DNA from: Chara braunii
Lineage: Eukaryota > Streptophyta > Charophyceae > Charales > Characeae
Reading direction: 5' to 3'
DNA: 64,000 nucleotides
NCBI GenBank assembly: GCA_003427395.1
Contig: BFEA01000557.1
Coordinates: forward strand, 557,096 to 621,095
Under the pieces are notes generated by a model, which worked only from the letters and a program-made list of their open reading frames with translations, had not been told where the DNA came from and searched no databases. Within the stretch, counting starts at the first letter, position 1; every line of letters begins with the position of its first letter. The position numbers and the translations under genes were made by a program. Positions 38,301 to 48,088 of the stretch are shown here, piece after piece.

Positions 38301-39145
38301 ATATTCAAACAAACTACCATTTTGCATACTCAAGTCATCTCATAACTTATAAGAGTAAAATTGAGACCCATATAAAACTGAATTTTCTACTAGCATTTAC
38401 TAGGGCAAATTCCGAGTAATTTCATTCCCCTTACCTGCAACGAGTTGCGACTATTACAATTACGTAGCCCAATGTCGAATAATAAACAATTAGTATGTTT
38501 TCCCAATACTATTCATAAAATAGTAGCTATGATCCAATTCATTTTTTTTTTTAGGGTGCAGCAACCATTCTGTTCTCCCTTCACCAATAATCATTCGCAA
38601 TTGAGTTAGTCACCTATTCTGTATTCAGTTCCCTTTTTAGGGAAGCTACTAAGCTTCATCTGACTTAGTCCAATTTCATGCCTTGCTTCGTCTGTCATCG
38701 GAAATGTTTTACTTGTGAGGATGTTCCCATTTTGCTCGCTTCAGTTCGTCACCATCCTTGCCATCAGACCCTTACCCAGCTTGTGAAATCGCCTGGTACG
38801 TCAATTCATAACCTTATCGTCGTCATCCCAAGCAACATGAAGTAAGACACTTTACCCAGGAAGCAGAAACGACAAGCATTCATCCTCCATAGCTATGTTT
38901 ATAAAACTTGCCTTCGCCCGTCTATCCCGAAGTGTTATGAAGAACTTGCCTCGAATAGCAGAAAATCAACCAACCCTTGATAACGTTAAGCTCGCATCGC
39001 GGAACGAAAAGAATCTCACTAAACTCACTGGCTTTTCCCCTTGCGCAAGATCACTCACAGAGTCTCCGTCGCTGTGCCGCTTTGAGGGAGTCAGCTAGAA
39101 ATGTGCATCCGTCTATTTGGGGAATTTGCCACAAATAGCAAAGCC
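35399..39145. other. AT-rich stretch without recognisable genes
   Basis: The longest open frames are below 100 codons with no motif. A sequence at 35725-35760 (GAACATTTTGGCGTCTGCCG) vaguely resembles an LTR end plus primer binding site and may be a scar of another element. GGCTCAAAGCATCATC...GACTA...GTGGCATAGTGGCGGCTC is duplicated near 37432-37515. Otherwise I see nothing. Confidence 0.5.
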
Positions 39146-39214
39146 CAGGCCTAGCTCAGTTGGTTAGGCATGCAAGTGGCATTCAGGAGGTTGTGGGTTC
39201 AAGCCCCATGGCCG
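39146..39214 (+). repeat. tRNA-like head of a SINE or degraded tRNA gene
   Basis: TAGCTCAGTTGG (39152-39163) is a good Pol III A box and GGTTCAAGCCC (39196-39206) a good B box, 44 bp apart as in tRNA genes. GGCC at the 5' side and GGCC at the 3' side give only a partial acceptor stem. The anticodon arm collapses to ATGC/GCAT with a 5-nt loop and the T-stem has a mismatch. I therefore favour a tRNA-derived SINE. The following 39215-39540, which includes Ns at 39271 and 39277-39280, may be its body. Confidence 0.55.
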
Positions 39215-40169
39215 CCTGCGGCGCACTTAGTGCCAACGGACTGTGATAGTCCTCTGGATACCCCTGATCGNTATTANNNNGGTCTATGACCAACACGGGT
39301 GTGAGTGTGAGCGCGAGTGGGTTGTGTGTGGTGTGTGGGAGAGTGTTGGCCATAGCCTCTGCTGCTACTCGATGAAGGGTGGGGTACGATGAGAAAGGGA
39401 GGCACAACTACTGGCAGGTCTCGGTCTTTGTGTTAGCCAGACCCCCACTGGCGGCCCCAACCCTATACCCTAACCATTAGGGGCAAGGGGCAACATGAAA
39501 TCTCCCCTTCACAGAGAGAGGAAAACTATGCTTGCAGGGGTCCCCTCTAGATAGTCTTAGGAGTCCGTAGTGGAAGGTAAAGAAACAGAAGTTGAGAGAA
39601 GAATATAGAAAGTAATGGGTGGGAGTGGTCCAGCCGTGACCTCGGAGTTGGCCCTCCTACTTTCGCAAGGGATGGACCGTCGGTAAGTTTCTTACCTGTG
39701 CAGCTTGCCTTGGACTTTAGGAAAGGACATTTTCCCTCCCCAAAGACCTGGACCAATAGGTATTCTTTCAGGAGGTGCTCAAAAGTGCATATTTTCCCTC
39801 CAAAAGGCAGGGCCAACGAGGGGCCCGAGACGTCTGAAGACCCGTGAAGTGGAGGTAGCGGGTGACAGACGCTCCCCTCCTGGCTTCGAGAGTTCATCCG
39901 GAGTCTACCCTCCGCGGGTTTCCTCAGACCTGCAGGCCGCTCTGGGCCATCGCCATCGCCATCGCCGGCAACTGCAGTTGTGGGTTGCCTCCATCGCCAA
40001 CGTCGTGGTGGCCATCGTCGAAGGTGAGAGAGAGAGAGAGAGAGCTCCCCATCCTGCGCCTCCTTGTCGTCGTCCTTCTCCTCCCCCCGTTGCCCCATCA
40101 CGACGTTGGTCGTCGTGGCCATCGTTGGAGCTAAGTATGAGAGAGAGTGCTCCCGTGCTCTGCCTCCTT

Positions 40170-41340
40170 ATCATCGTCGTCGTCGTCCTCCTCCTCCCCC
40201 CATCTTGGCTGTCCTCCTCCTCACGCGCGCCCTTTTTTCTTCTCCCGTTCCCTCTCCTCCTCCTCCTACTCGCCGTCCTCATACCTGTCGTGCGTGCCAC
40301 GTGGCATGCCTTTTTTTTGTTTTAAACTCTCCTCCTCGTCAAAGTCTTTCCTCCTGCGTCTCCTCCTCCTTCTCGTCGTCCTTCTCCTCCTGGTCGTCTT
40401 CCTCCTCCTCGTGATCTCACTCCTCCTTCTCCTTCACTTCCTCGTCATCTCGCTCCACGTTCTCGTCCTCCCTCTCCTCGTCTTCCTCCCCTGACCCGAT
40501 CTTCCTCATCTCGCTACAGCTCCTCGTCCTCCCTCCCCTGTCTTGATCTTTACCCTCCTCCTCCCCCCATATTAGTCGTCGTCCTCCTCATGTGCAATTT
40601 TTGTTTTTCTCCCCTTCCATCGTCGTCCTCCTCCTGATCTCATTCCCCCTCCGTCTCCTTCACTTCCTCATCACCTCGCTCCTCCTCCTCATATTCCCTG
40701 TCCTCCTCGTCTTTCTCTCCTATCCCGATCTTCATCCTCATCTCGCTCCACCTCCTCGTCTTCCTCCCCTGTCCTGATCTTTCTCCTCCTCCGCCTGCCC
40801 CCATCTTGGTCCTCCTCACGCGTGCTTTTTTTTTTTTTTTTTACCTCCCCTTCCTCGTCCTCCTTCTCGTCGTTCTCATTCCTGTCGTGCGTGCCACGCG
40901 GCACTTTTCTTTGTTTGTCAACTCTTATCGTCGACGTCTTTCCTCCTCCTCCTCCTCCTCCTCCTCCTCCTCCTCGTCCAGATCTCACTCCTCCTTTATT
41001 TCCTCATCATCTCGCTCCTCCTGGTCTTCCCTGGCCTCTTCCTCTTCCTCCCCTGTCCTGATCTTCCTCACCTTGCTCCACCTCCTCGTCTTCCTCCTCC
41101 TGATCTCTGATCTTTCTGCTTCTCCTCCTCCGCTCCTCGTCATCCTCACTGTTTTATGCCGTTATCCCCCCCCCGTTCGTCCTAGTCCTCGCATGCCACA
41201 TGGCGCGCTTTGTCATCCTCCTCATCTCGCTCCTCGTTTCTCTTCACCTCCTCCTAAGGTCGCTCTGAGTCGCTCATCTTCCTCTTCCTCTCCCTGCGCA
41301 TCGTCGTCGTCCTCCCCCCCATCTTGGTCGTGGAGGCGAA
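40170..41340. repeat. Pyrimidine-rich (TCC/CTCGTC) degenerate satellite
   Basis: The plus strand is almost all C and T in TCCTCCTCG-like units. A higher-order unit of about 600 bp is visible: CCCCATCTTGG...CACGCG...CTGTCGTGCGTGCCACG...GTCTTTCCTCC at about 40199 recurs at about 40800. Poly-Ser/Pro and poly-Leu/Val frames here are artefacts of this composition. The flank 39540-40169 has no recognised gene. Confidence 0.8.
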
Positions 41341-41670
41341 GTTTTATAGGACTGGCAATTTTTGTGATCGTCGTAGGCTGTGGGCTAATGTGCGGTTTGC
41401 ACGTTGCGAGTCGAAAGTTGGCCACGTGGCAGATGACTTTAAGGGCTGTTGTTGTCGATTTCTGAGGATTGGGGTGGGATAACAACCAACATGAGGCTTG
41501 ACCAAATGCGCCTGGCCCCCTTGGTAGCCTCGTCCTTTTTGGGGAGAAGATGGGATTCAGCGCAAGGATCGGGAAATGGTTAAAACTCCTAAAAAATCAT
41601 AAAATAGGAACGAAAATGGGGAATAATTATGACCAACCTGGAAGGTGCTGACCAGTTTGGTCCTATTTTG

Positions 41671-41762
41671 GGTCCCATTTGTATCCCACAACGATGGGAC
41701 CAGAAATGAGGCGAATGGTCCCATTTGTATCCCACAACAGTGGGACCAGAAAGGAGTCGAAT
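41671..41762. repeat. Two-copy 46-bp tandem repeat with internal hairpin
   Basis: GGTCCCATTTGTATCCCACA at 41671 recurs at 41717. Each unit contains GGTCCCAT...ATGGGACC-type complementarity. Surrounding 41341-42048 has no recognised gene. Confidence 0.8.
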
Positions 41763-41911
41763 GCGCTCACCAGTTTACGCCTCTTTCAGAATTAAGAACC
41801 GGAAGTGCGTGAATGATGGTCGTGCCGGAACTTCCAGGTCTGTAGGTGCTGCTTTTGTTTCTCGTTTCTAAAATGAGTTTTTTTTAACATTCCCGAGTAC
41901 ACAAGGGCCAT

Positions 41912-41947
<36 letters not shown>

Positions 41948-42048
41948 CTGTGGTTTTTGCCTATTATGGTAATAGAAGGCCCTCTGCAGCTATTTCCGGG
42001 GAAATTTGTGGGATTAAAAAAAAATAAAAAAATCGTCGTACAACCCCG

Positions 42049-42153
42049 CCGTCTTCCCCCGAACACAACGGACCCTCATAATGAATGTATACGAGCTATA
42101 TTTCCAGCCCGATACCGTCATTATGAGAGTGCGTTCTATTTGGGGGAAGACGG
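42049..42153. mobile_element. 105-bp foldback MITE (CCGTCTTCCCCC family)
   Basis: CCGTCTTCCCCCGAA...CTCATAATG at the left is mirrored by CATTATGAGAGTGCGTTCTA...TGGGGGAAGACGG at the right, over about 33 bp. Related ends occur at 44840-44877, 45106-45226, 47242-47352 and 47691-47777, so a small family is concentrated around the PDI gene. Confidence 0.65.
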
Positions 42154-42479
42154 TAGTTGATGGCTGGCTGGCAGGCCCAAGTGGACTTTGTGCAATGGAT
42201 TCCATGGCTATGGTATGGATCTAACATCGTTTCTGAGTTATTGGACAATTCTTCGTGGGGGGGGGTGCAGGAAGGGTAAAACCTTAAAAGTATGTTTAAG
42301 TTAATGCGGGGGGCAGGAAATTTTGCAGTACACGAGTTGACATTCCAGTCTGCGTTTGCTGCTTGTCTTGTTTTTCTTTTCGCTTTTTAATGGCGTATGA
42401 TGAAGGCAGGCCTTTCTGCTTCGGCCTCGGCAGGTGGAGGGGGGGAAAAGAGAGAAGGGCGAAGAGGTGGTCGTTCGAG

Positions 42480-43610
42480 ATGGCGAGGGGTGGGAGGTTC
42501 TCTGCGGCGGCGGTCTGTGTGATTGGCGTGGCCATCGTCTGCCTTCTAGGCGCCCCTTCTTTTGTGCGCTGCTCCAATGACGACGAGGGCTCTGATGTGC
42601 TTGTATTGACTCCCGAAACGTTCGATGAAGTCGTGGGTAAGGATCAACACGTGTTCGTGAAGTTCTACGCCCCCTGGTGCGGGCACTGCAAGAGGTTGGC
42701 CCCTGACTGGGACATGCTGGGTACCGCATTCAAGAAGGTGGGCTCCGTGGCTATAGCGAAGGTGGACTGCGATGCTCACAAAGATCTGTGCTCTAGGTTT
42801 TCGATTAGCGGGTACCCGACGTTGAAGTTTTTCCCCAAGGGTTCTCTCACTCCTCAGGACTACCAAGGCGGCAGAACCCCGGATGACCTGATCGAGTTTG
42901 TGAACAGGGAGGCAGGCACCAATGCAAGGACGTCGAAACCCCCCTCCAATGTGGTGGTATTGACACCCTCCAACTTCGACGCGATTGCGCTGGATGCTAG
43001 CAAGAATGTGCTCGTCGAGTTCTATGCCCCATGGTGCGGCCACTGCAAGACTCTGGCTCCCATCTACGAGAGAGTCGCTAATGCCTTCGCTGCTGAGGAT
43101 GGTGTGGTTATCGCCAAGGTGGATGCCGATGCACACAAGGATCTCGGCGGCAAGTACGGGGTCAGCGGGTTCCCTACCCTGAAATGGTTTGGTGCGGAGT
43201 CGAAGCATGGGGAAGACTATGAAGGGGGGAGAACGCTCGAGGATCTCGTCAAGTTTGTGAATGAGAAGGCGGGAACGAAGAGGAATGTTCATGGCGGACT
43301 CACCGCCGATGCGGGACTGGTACCCGAACTGGATGAGATTGCCAAGGAGTTCATGTCGGCGGACGACGAATCTGCAAAGGAGGGGCTGCTCAAGAAGGCG
43401 GAGGAAAGTGCCAGCAAACTCACAGGCGCAGCAGCTGCTCACGCTGAGATCTACTTGAAGGTGTTCAAGTCTGTGCTCAAGAAGGGAGCTGATTATGCGG
43501 TCAAGGAGGGAGAGAGGATTTCGCGAATCCTCAAGTCGAATGCTGTTGCCAAGGCCAAGGAGACGCAGCTCACTCTCAAGAAGAACATCCTCTCCTCCTT
43601 TGCTAGTTAA
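42480..43610 (+). CDS. Protein disulfide isomerase, P5/PDI-D type
   Basis: An ER enzyme that makes and reshuffles disulfide bonds in secretory proteins. From ATG 42480 the protein is 376 residues. A hydrophobic signal peptide spans about residues 8-31. The first thioredoxin domain has WCGHC with catalytic Cys 67/70 and cis-Pro 113 (GYPTLKFF). The second has WCGHC with Cys 186/189 and cis-Pro 232 (GFPTLKWF). A helical, Lys/Glu/Ala-rich ERp29c-like D domain spans about 275-376. Length and order match plant PDIL2-type proteins (around 360 residues). It ends LSSFAS, without a KDEL-type retention signal; some plant D-domain PDIs also lack one. An in-frame ATG at 42363 would add 39 residues without a signal-like start, so 42480 is preferred. 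No introns, no stops and no frameshifts. The large antisense ORF (42546-43442) is a shadow. Confidence 0.95.
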   Translation: MARGGRFSAAAVCVIGVAIVCLLGAPSFVRCSNDDEGSDVLVLTPETFDEVVGKDQHVFVKFYAPWCGHCKRLAPDWDMLGTAFKKVGSVAIAKVDCDAHKDLCSRFSISGYPTLKFFPKGSLTPQDYQGGRTPDDLIEFVNREAGTNARTSKPPSNVVVLTPSNFDAIALDASKNVLVEFYAPWCGHCKTLAPIYERVANAFAAEDGVVIAKVDADAHKDLGGKYGVSGFPTLKWFGAESKHGEDYEGGRTLEDLVKFVNEKAGTKRNVHGGLTADAGLVPELDEIAKEFMSADDESAKEGLLKKAEESASKLTGAAAAHAEIYLKVFKSVLKKGADYAVKEGERISRILKSNAVAKAKETQLTLKKNILSSFAS

Positions 43611-43743
43611 GAGCCTTCTGTTGTTAGATCGTCAGACTTATGGACCACATCTCAGTGCGATCTGAATGCTTGCCAGATTGCTGTTCTGGTGGTCCATACA
43701 TGAATGATGCATCCAGCCGTTGATGGTCTCATGGCTCACGCAT

Positions 43744-43754
43744 CCCCCCCCCCC

Positions 43755-43838
<84 letters not shown>

Positions 43839-43839
43839 N

Positions 43840-43910
<71 letters not shown>
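43744..43910. repeat. C-run and (CT)n microsatellite with an N at 43839
   Basis: A run of 12 C is followed by about 75 CT units split by one N. It lies about 135 bp downstream of the PDI stop, so it could be in its 3' untranslated region. Poly-Ser/Leu and Arg/Glu frames across it are not genes. 43911-44590 shows no supported gene. Confidence 0.9.
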
Positions 43911-43912
<2 letters not shown>

Positions 43913-44590
43913 CTTGCTTGCTCGCTGTGTGTTGTAGTGTTTGAAGGAAAGCGAAGAGGAAGATCTCATGCCTCTTGCGTTGGCAGTGAAGAGGCTGTGC
44001 GGTGGTAGGATTAGGTTGGTTTGCGTACTTAGTCTGTCTTGTTGGAGATGGGGTTTTGCTGAGTAAAGCATATCCCTCTCGTTCGTTTTTCGTGTCTGCG
44101 ACGCTATGGAGAGAAAATTGTTCAAGGTCGTTGTAGTCTTTGCTGTCCTGTCTTATCTCTCCTCTATTCCCCACTCAGTGGAACAATGCCTCTGGTTTCT
44201 TTGCACAATTTGCCACGGCCCAACCAACCACGTTCCTCTGCTTTTCATCACAACGATGGTGACCTTGCGGCCGAGTAAGCAACCGCTTGCTGTGCATCTT
44301 TCTGCAGGATAACCTTTTTTTCTTCTTCTTTTTCCTTTCAAGTATATTCCCTTGTGCAGGGCAAATGCCAATGTTCTCTGTATTGTTCCAATTTTAACAG
44401 ATGCCCTGAAGGGCGACACCGATACCCATCACGTTTCTTCCATTTTTTGATCCTGTGGCCGATCTCTCAATGGCCCAGAGAATTGACGAAAGCCAGAACT
44501 TGTGAATGTCACTTGGCTGGTGTTGTGGTTCGGGTGTTTTTCAACGGAGGTTGATGGTCTGCATGCTAGTCGACCGCTGTCACGAGCATT

Positions 44591-44706
44591 TATGGGGGGG
44601 GGCCTTGGTTGCTGGACTTACCTTGCTTCGTTTTGCTTTGCTATGCCTTATGGGGGGGGGCCTTGGTTGCCGGACTTACCTTGCTTCGTTTTGCTTTGCT
44701 ATGCCT
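44591..44706. repeat. Two-copy 58-bp tandem duplication
   Basis: TATGGGGGGGGGCCTTGGTTG at 44591 recurs at 44649 with one base difference in the first 25. Non-coding. Confidence 0.85.
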
Positions 44707-45226
44707 TCATCCCCATAGTACGATGCAAACGGTGGTGATTTGCATTGATGCACTTTTGCAGCGCTATCATTTGTCCCCGAACACCTTGTGTGCCCGCGTT
44801 ATGCCTGTACTGGACTGGAAACACAGCATGCTGATACATTCAATATCAGGGTGCGTTATGTGGGGGGGAAGATGGTAGTTAGTGCTGAACTCCCTGTCGT
44901 GTGGCTCTGGCATGCCTTCCTGCCCGCCTCTCCCTCCTCAGTTGTCCCCTAACACCCTTGTAACCATAGTGTGTACGGTGTTTTGGAACAAGCAAGCAGA
45001 GATTATATTTATCAGCAATATAGCTAGCTGTGGAGGAGTGAAGTAGAAGGAAAAGAAGAGAGGATCAATAGTCGATGATAGTTGTGATCGACTGCAACAA
45101 CGCCCTGCTACCTTCTTGCCCCAAACGCTGTGCGTGGTCATTATCGCTGTATTTAGTGCTACTTGTTTCAGGCCAGACAGATGCACAGGTAAAATGACCG
45201 GGCATTATAATATTCTGGGGACGAAG

Positions 45227-45717
45227 CATGGTAACCCCGGACCCGGACACCGGACACTTCCGGACTGTCTTTTGGACCAGTGTCTGGGCCGGACCGGACT
45301 GTCCGGTGATCCGGACCGGCCCCCGGGGTGCAAAAATTGTCCGGACCTAAAAAAAAAAAAAGGAAAAAAAAANGGGGGGGGGGGGGGGGTTGGGTGGGGG
45401 TGTTGGCATGCACTTATCTGCTTTGCACTCTGTAGTTTAGGCAGCAGAGCACGTGTCGTGCTGCAAATCAACCAGCACATTTAACTAGCAGACATGCAGA
45501 GTTGCAAACAGTGCAAAGCAGGCACAAGACTAAAGAAACAGAGAATTTTTAAGAAACAGCAAATCAATGTTTTTTTTGAAAAAAGTATGATTAACTTTTT
45601 GAACTTTGAACTTTGGATTTAGTAATTTAAGTTCATAACTTCATATGTAACTTAAAAGTTCGAACTTTGCGGTTCAATTCAGAACGTCAGAGTCTTCAGA
45701 CTGGTAGCACTGTCAGT

Positions 45718-45751
<34 letters not shown>

Positions 45752-46062
45752 CCAAATGCAGCAGCGGTGGGCACCACGTCGAAACGGCCACTTTGAAATT
45801 GCTCGGGCCTGTGCGAAACCCGCCACCTCAAAAACCTGCAGTGTCTTGTGTCTGGACCTCTAGGCCATGTCCGGTGGGGTGAAAGGACACTTAAAAATCA
45901 CCCCTTTATTTTTCTAGAGGCGGCTAGGACCCGACAAACGTCCTGGACCGGCCCTTTTTTTTTTTTTTTTTTTGCCCCAGGGGCCTCCATCCGGACATAG
46001 GGACCAGACACCGGACACCGGACTGTGTGGAACCCCGTCCGGACGTCCGGGCGGTTACCATG
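45227..46062. mobile_element. 836-bp hAT-like non-autonomous DNA transposon
   Basis: Ends CATGGTAACC and GGTTACCATG are perfect inverted repeats, with CCGGAC-rich subterminal repeats on both sides. The element is flanked by an exact 8-bp duplication GGACGAAG (45219-45226 and 46063-46070), the length typical of hAT. The interior has an N at 45373, a (CT)n run (45719-45749) and poly-A/poly-T but no transposase. It sits within a MITE end (GACCGGGCATTATAATATTC). Confidence 0.85.
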
Positions 46063-46484
46063 GGACGAAGGGAGCAGTAGTTTAGCACCAGAAATCTGTC
46101 AGCCTACCTAGCGGCAGAACTAAGATGTTATTGATCTGGCTGCTGCTATTGGGCAGAGGTTTGCACAGCGCGCGCTATTGGTTGGATTCCATTAGTACAT
46201 TGAAAGATGTTTCCGGTCTATAATGGAATTCAACCAACTTTGAGTTCTAGATACAACAATAAGGACCGTACGTTGTATTCGGGCGAGCGGGCGAGCACGG
46301 TAGCGGCGTATGTGTAGAAAGCTCTTTACACCACCAGTTCGCACGAAACCTAAATTGACGAACCAAAAGTAGAAAGCACTTTTCCGAGCCTGATTGCCAC
46401 AGTGACAGGCTGGAAAGAAAAATCTCCGCCTTCCCCCTCCCTCCGAACCTGCGCCGTGCCGAATCACTGTTCATCTTGCCACGG

Positions 46485-47010
46485 TCACAGCGAATTGTGT
46501 TTTGCAGGTGTGTCCTTCTCCTTAGGCATGGTGAACGCATTTTGCACGCCACTGAACTTGTCCCATTTGCCTAATTTGCCAATATGGCACTCCTCGTACC
46601 TTCCTTTCAGACTTGTGAGAAGCACTTCTTTGTCCTTTAGAACAGCCTCATAGTTGTCATTTTCCAGGTGCACTTTCCGGAGTCCGTGTTCGAACAGAAC
46701 AGGGCACTCCCCAGCCATGTTTCACTGGTGTTCCGGTGAAGTGGGGACAGTACAAGCCCTGCAAAGGACTGACCGATTCCAGCAACGTACTCGCTCAACA
46801 AACAGCCCGCCTGTGTTCTTGAGGCCAGGCTTACAACCAGACAGCCATTCAATGTGGACCTCTTCAGACACAACACCGGGCTTGCTGAGCCCTTCTATCG
46901 TGGAGTTACAAGCTCGGGATACTTCGCCTTTGGTGGTGAACGTGCCAGGAAACGGCACGTTCTTGGCGTTGAATAAGAAGGGGTTAATTGAACTTGATTC
47001 CGTAAAATTT
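46485..47010 (-). pseudogene. Unrecognised coding fragment with one in-frame stop
   Basis: On the minus strand one frame reads from about 47010 through PFPGTFTTKGEVSRACNS and HIEWLSGCKPGLKNTGGLF, hits TGA at 46724-46722, and continues (HGLRKVHLENDNYEAVLKD) to 46485. The composition is protein-like, unlike the surrounding repeats. I cannot name the family. The stop could instead mark an intron or a sequencing error. Confidence 0.35.
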
Positions 47011-47241
47011 CCCTCTTGACCGCTACATGCCCATTTACCTGGGGCAAGTTAAATCCTGCACTGACTTATTCAAAAGAGCTCGACCGTGCTGGATATCCCC
47101 CAAGATTTAGAGGTCGTGTGGACAAAACAATGTCCAGATGCATGTTGGATATCGTCAGAATGACAAGCTCAACCCGGCGGAGTCGTCTGAGAAAGGAGGC
47201 GGCGGCCTCAGTCTCCCTGTTTCCAGGTAAAGTCCAGTTTC

Positions 47242-47352
47242 GTCTTGACCCGGATAGAACGCCCGGTCGTTATCAATTTATCACACTGTATGTAGACTGA
47301 AAGTTGAGCCAAATACGGCTATAATGACCGGGCGTTCTATTCGGGTGAAGAC
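47242..47352. mobile_element. 111-bp foldback MITE (GAACGCCCGGTC family)
   Basis: GTCTTGACCCGGATAGAACG...CCCGGTCGTTAT is mirrored by ATAATGACCGGGCGTTCTA...TTCGGGTGAAGAC, an inverted repeat of about 30 bp with few mismatches around a 50-nt centre. A partial relative lies at 47691-47777, ending TCCGGGGAAGACGGTGG. The stretch 47353-47690 holds no gene. Confidence 0.7.
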
Positions 47353-47814
47353 CGTAGGTGGTTTGTCCATGGTTAGAGGAGAATAAGGCCTCACTACAGT
47401 ACTCAACATTCTACATGTATTTGAGCTCATCAACGGGCCAGATGCATTTGGGCTGATCAAATATTTTGAATGTATCTCGAGCCCTTACAAAACTTCAGAT
47501 ACATTTTGAATGTTTTGCAGTGGAGCAAGGCACATACTCTTCAGCATATATAGTTGTGAGGAGAAGATTATCTATCTGCTAGGAAGTGCTGCCCTCATTT
47601 CCCAGTGGTGCCCTTCTTTTGTGATTGACTGACCAGATACATTGGGTTTCCCAGAGTCCTTTCCAGATGACAGCAGGTCTTCAAATAAAGCGACCGGTCA
47701 TTATGGCTGTAGCGAGACTGAAAGATCAACCAAATACAGTTATGACGACCGGGCATCCTATTCCGGGGAAGACGGTGGCTTTGTTGGTGGTTTTGCCAAG
47801 GGGTTTTAGAACAG

Positions 47815-48088
47815 TGCAAGGCTCAAGGCCTCGGTAAGCCCTTTCTGGGCCCTGTATCAGCAAGTACGGCCGCCCTGAGTGAAGTCTGGCCTGACAAGTG
47901 ATGAGAGGCCTATTTTTGTGTTTGACGCAACTGGGGGAAATTCAGGCAGTTACGCAGCGTCAGTTGGTTGAGTGAGCCCAGGCCCTTCCTATCAATATCT
48001 CGGGCCTCAGGCCCTTTTTCGAATGAATAGAAGGCAGGCCCTGGGCCAGACAGGCACAAACTGAACACAGCCCGCCTGGCAGTTGGAC
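47815..48088 (+). repeat. 5' LTR, portion confirmed by the 3' LTR
   Basis: About 95% identical by eye to 56548-56825, for example TCAGCAAGTACGGCCGCCCT. The LTR continues beyond 48088 but the 3' copy is truncated there. 48089-49927 contains no recognised gene and probably holds the rest of the LTR and the leader. Confidence 0.75.

Noticed and set aside
39547-40122. 191-codon minus-strand ORF
   Set aside because: Composition shifts along its length, includes GA-run translation, and no motif is visible.
40064-41465. Ser/Pro/Leu-rich ORFs up to 219 codons
   Set aside because: Translations of TCC/CTC repeats; open in several frames at once.
42546-43442. 298-codon minus-strand ORF opposite the PDI gene
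   Set aside because: Shadow of a GC-rich, codon-biased coding strand; no recognisable domain.
44106-44312. Small secreted-protein-like ORF downstream of PDI
   Set aside because: A hydrophobic N-terminus alone is not enough at 68 codons; no homology or context support.
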